Assembly: GCA_030684645.1 (NCBI GenBank)
Contig: JAUXUF010000016.1
Location: 1 to 55,636 of the forward strand
Source: Bacteroidota bacterium
GTDB taxonomy: Bacteria; Bacteroidota; Bacteroidia; Bacteroidales; Prolixibacteraceae
Reading direction: 5' to 3'
Length of the DNA stretch: 55,636 nt
Shown here: piece by piece, positions 54,697 through 55,636 of the stretch
How positions within the stretch are numbered: position 1 is the stretch's first letter
Layout: each line of letters begins with the position of its first letter
Program-made: the position numbers and the translations under genes
Notes under the pieces: generated by a model
Told to the model about the DNA's origin: nothing
The model's database searches: none
Seen by the model: only the letters and a program-made list of their open reading frames with translations

Positions 54697-54836
54697 ACAA
54701 ATCACCTATCAATTCTGAGCATTCAATCACATTTGCGTCGAAACGAATAATGAGTTTCAAGATGTTTTTTCTGTTAATAATACTGAACTCGGTCAATTAT
54801 TTGCTTTTATATTTTTTTATGTAAGTTTGACGGCAT

Positions 54837-55025
54837 TTATTCGTTCTCCACTTCCGGTTCTGAGTTTGTTGTTTTTTCAACAGTTCGACGTGCATCACTG
54901 AGTGACTTGGTGATAATCCATTCAATCTGTCCGTTTGCACTGCGGAATTCCTGTGCTGCCCATTTTTCAATGGCATCATACACATCAGGATCGATACGAA
55001 GCATAAATGTTTTTTTCTTTGCCAT
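54837..55025 (-). CDS. Arc-like ribbon-helix-helix protein
   Basis: 62 residues. KKKTFMLRIDPDVYDAIEKW, then FRSANGQIEWIITKSLSDA, fits the Arc/MetJ ribbon-helix-helix fold, with a basic strand, two helices and an acidic tail. It should bind DNA as a dimer. It lies 178 bases upstream of the restriction operon, in the same direction, and could regulate it or the membrane protein gene before it. Confidence 0.8.
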   Translation of the reverse strand: MAKKKTFMLRIDPDVYDAIEKWAAQEFRSANGQIEWIITKSLSDARRTVEKTTNSEPEVENE

Positions 55026-55075
55026 AACTTCACACTCTCAATTTTCTCATTTCAAAATCATTACGAACATTATTC

Positions 55076-55597
55076 TTATTTTGTCTTCATCATTTCATCC
55101 ATTGCATACGTGATTGCCTGCGAACGCTGGGTGCCAAACAAAACTTTCTTTCCGTTAGTCAGATAAAGCTGTAACCCGATATTTCCGTTCACATTGTATG
55201 CTTTACCCCATTTCCGACCAATTCCACGACGGATTCCCCATCCGCCATAATCCAGAATCGGACTGTATTTCCGGATTTCAAACCGTTGAATTTCACTCTT
55301 TGAAATAAGTTTGTTTTTAAAAATCACTGGGAAAAACCGGTAATGAATTCCTTCCTGGTCAATCCAAACTTCGAGTTTCAGCGAGAAAAAAATCCAGATC
55401 GAAACGCATAAAACAATGAAAACGACAATCATGACAACATTGGGTGCGGGGCTATCTCCAACTTGAATACCTTTAATAATCTGCTGATAAAGGGTATAAA
55501 TGCACATGATCATTGCCGGAACAGTGGCGGCCAACATTAGAACGATGTACCACCACTGCCTGAATTGCTGTGATTCCTTATAGAATATCTTATTCAT
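55076..55597 (-). CDS. Small membrane protein with PH-like domain
   Basis: 173 residues. Two membrane helices (about 15-37 and 52-75) are followed by a soluble beta domain (LEVWIDQEGIHYRFFPVIFK, then WGIRRGIGRKWGKAYNVNG, GLQLYLTNGKKVLFGTQRS) that resembles bacterial PH-like domains. Similar proteins occur next to small regulators in Bacteroidota. Function unknown. Confidence 0.7.
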   Translation of the reverse strand: MNKIFYKESQQFRQWWYIVLMLAATVPAMIMCIYTLYQQIIKGIQVGDSPAPNVVMIVVFIVLCVSIWIFFSLKLEVWIDQEGIHYRFFPVIFKNKLISKSEIQRFEIRKYSPILDYGGWGIRRGIGRKWGKAYNVNGNIGLQLYLTNGKKVLFGTQRSQAITYAMDEMMKTK

Positions 55598-55636
55598 CCT
55601 TCTTACTGATAAAGTGTTCCGGTATTCACAACAGGA

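Noticed and set aside
1-55636. tRNA, rRNA and CRISPR arrays
   Set aside because: No cloverleaf-like segment with a TTC loop, no rRNA-like stretch and no evenly spaced direct repeats were found by eye.

Overview
The window looks like chromosome of a Bacteroidota bacterium, probably an anaerobic or facultative Bacteroidales/Marinilabiliales-type organism. Supporting signs are a NigD-like lipoprotein, a Por-type (T9SS) C-terminal tail, a long NusB, DUF1573, PPi-dependent phosphofructokinase, and several candidate promoters of the Bacteroidota form TTTG-N17-20-TAnnTTTG. No rRNA, tRNA, CRISPR array or complete insertion sequence was seen.

Region 1 (1-12.7 kb, all minus strand) is a long cluster that reads like one electron-transfer system. 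In transcription order it holds two secreted PQQ-like beta-propellers, a third membrane-anchored propeller, an NHL propeller, a 67-residue Tat-leader four-cysteine protein, a Tat-leader multi-cluster ferredoxin, a NapH/NosR-like membrane polyferredoxin, a three-TM propeller protein and a fused NuoE-NuoF flavoprotein that runs off the left edge. Two unrelated genes sit inside it as passengers: a DUF1016/PDDEXK nuclease and an ORF6N-domain protein. The three-TM propeller gene is bracketed by two copies of a modular hairpin repeat.

Region 2 (13-20.5 kb, minus) has a receiver-domain remnant, an unknown protein, a nucleoside hydrolase / ADP-ribosylglycohydrolase / ribokinase operon that fits salvage of ribose from nucleosides or ADP-ribose, a metal permease fused to an HMA domain with a methyltransferase-like membrane protein, and a TPR protein. 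Region 3 (20.6-30.9 kb) has an RSH (p)ppGpp enzyme with a degenerate hydrolase motif, ferritin, dnaX split at an A10 run just where gamma/tau recoding would occur, glutathione peroxidase, a DUF4160/DUF2442 mini-module, photolyase, a GPP34 protein, threonine aldolase and a rhomboid protease.

Region 4 (31-35.1 kb, plus) is a housekeeping run: nusB, a DUF1573 lipoprotein, yajC, a YbbR-domain protein, coaE and a DnaJ-domain protein. Region 5 (35.3-42.5 kb) is mixed and partly decayed: cytochrome b, a collapsed aldose epimerase, a dehydrogenase scrap, a frameshifted secreted glycosidase-like gene, an AbiE-type toxin-antitoxin pair between two near-identical terminator repeats, and ribulokinase.

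Region 6 (42.8-55.6 kb) carries NDH-2, an M13 peptidase scrap, an Xaa-Pro aminopeptidase, a cytidylate-kinase-like protein, an S9 peptidase, a NigD-like protein, a thioredoxin lipoprotein, PPi-PFK, a zinc-ribbon protein, an EcoRV-like restriction-modification system, a ribbon-helix-helix protein and a membrane protein. Starts were moved inward from the longest reading frame where a signal peptide, family alignment, promoter or terminator argued for it; these choices are inferences. Family assignments come from reading motifs, not from database searches.
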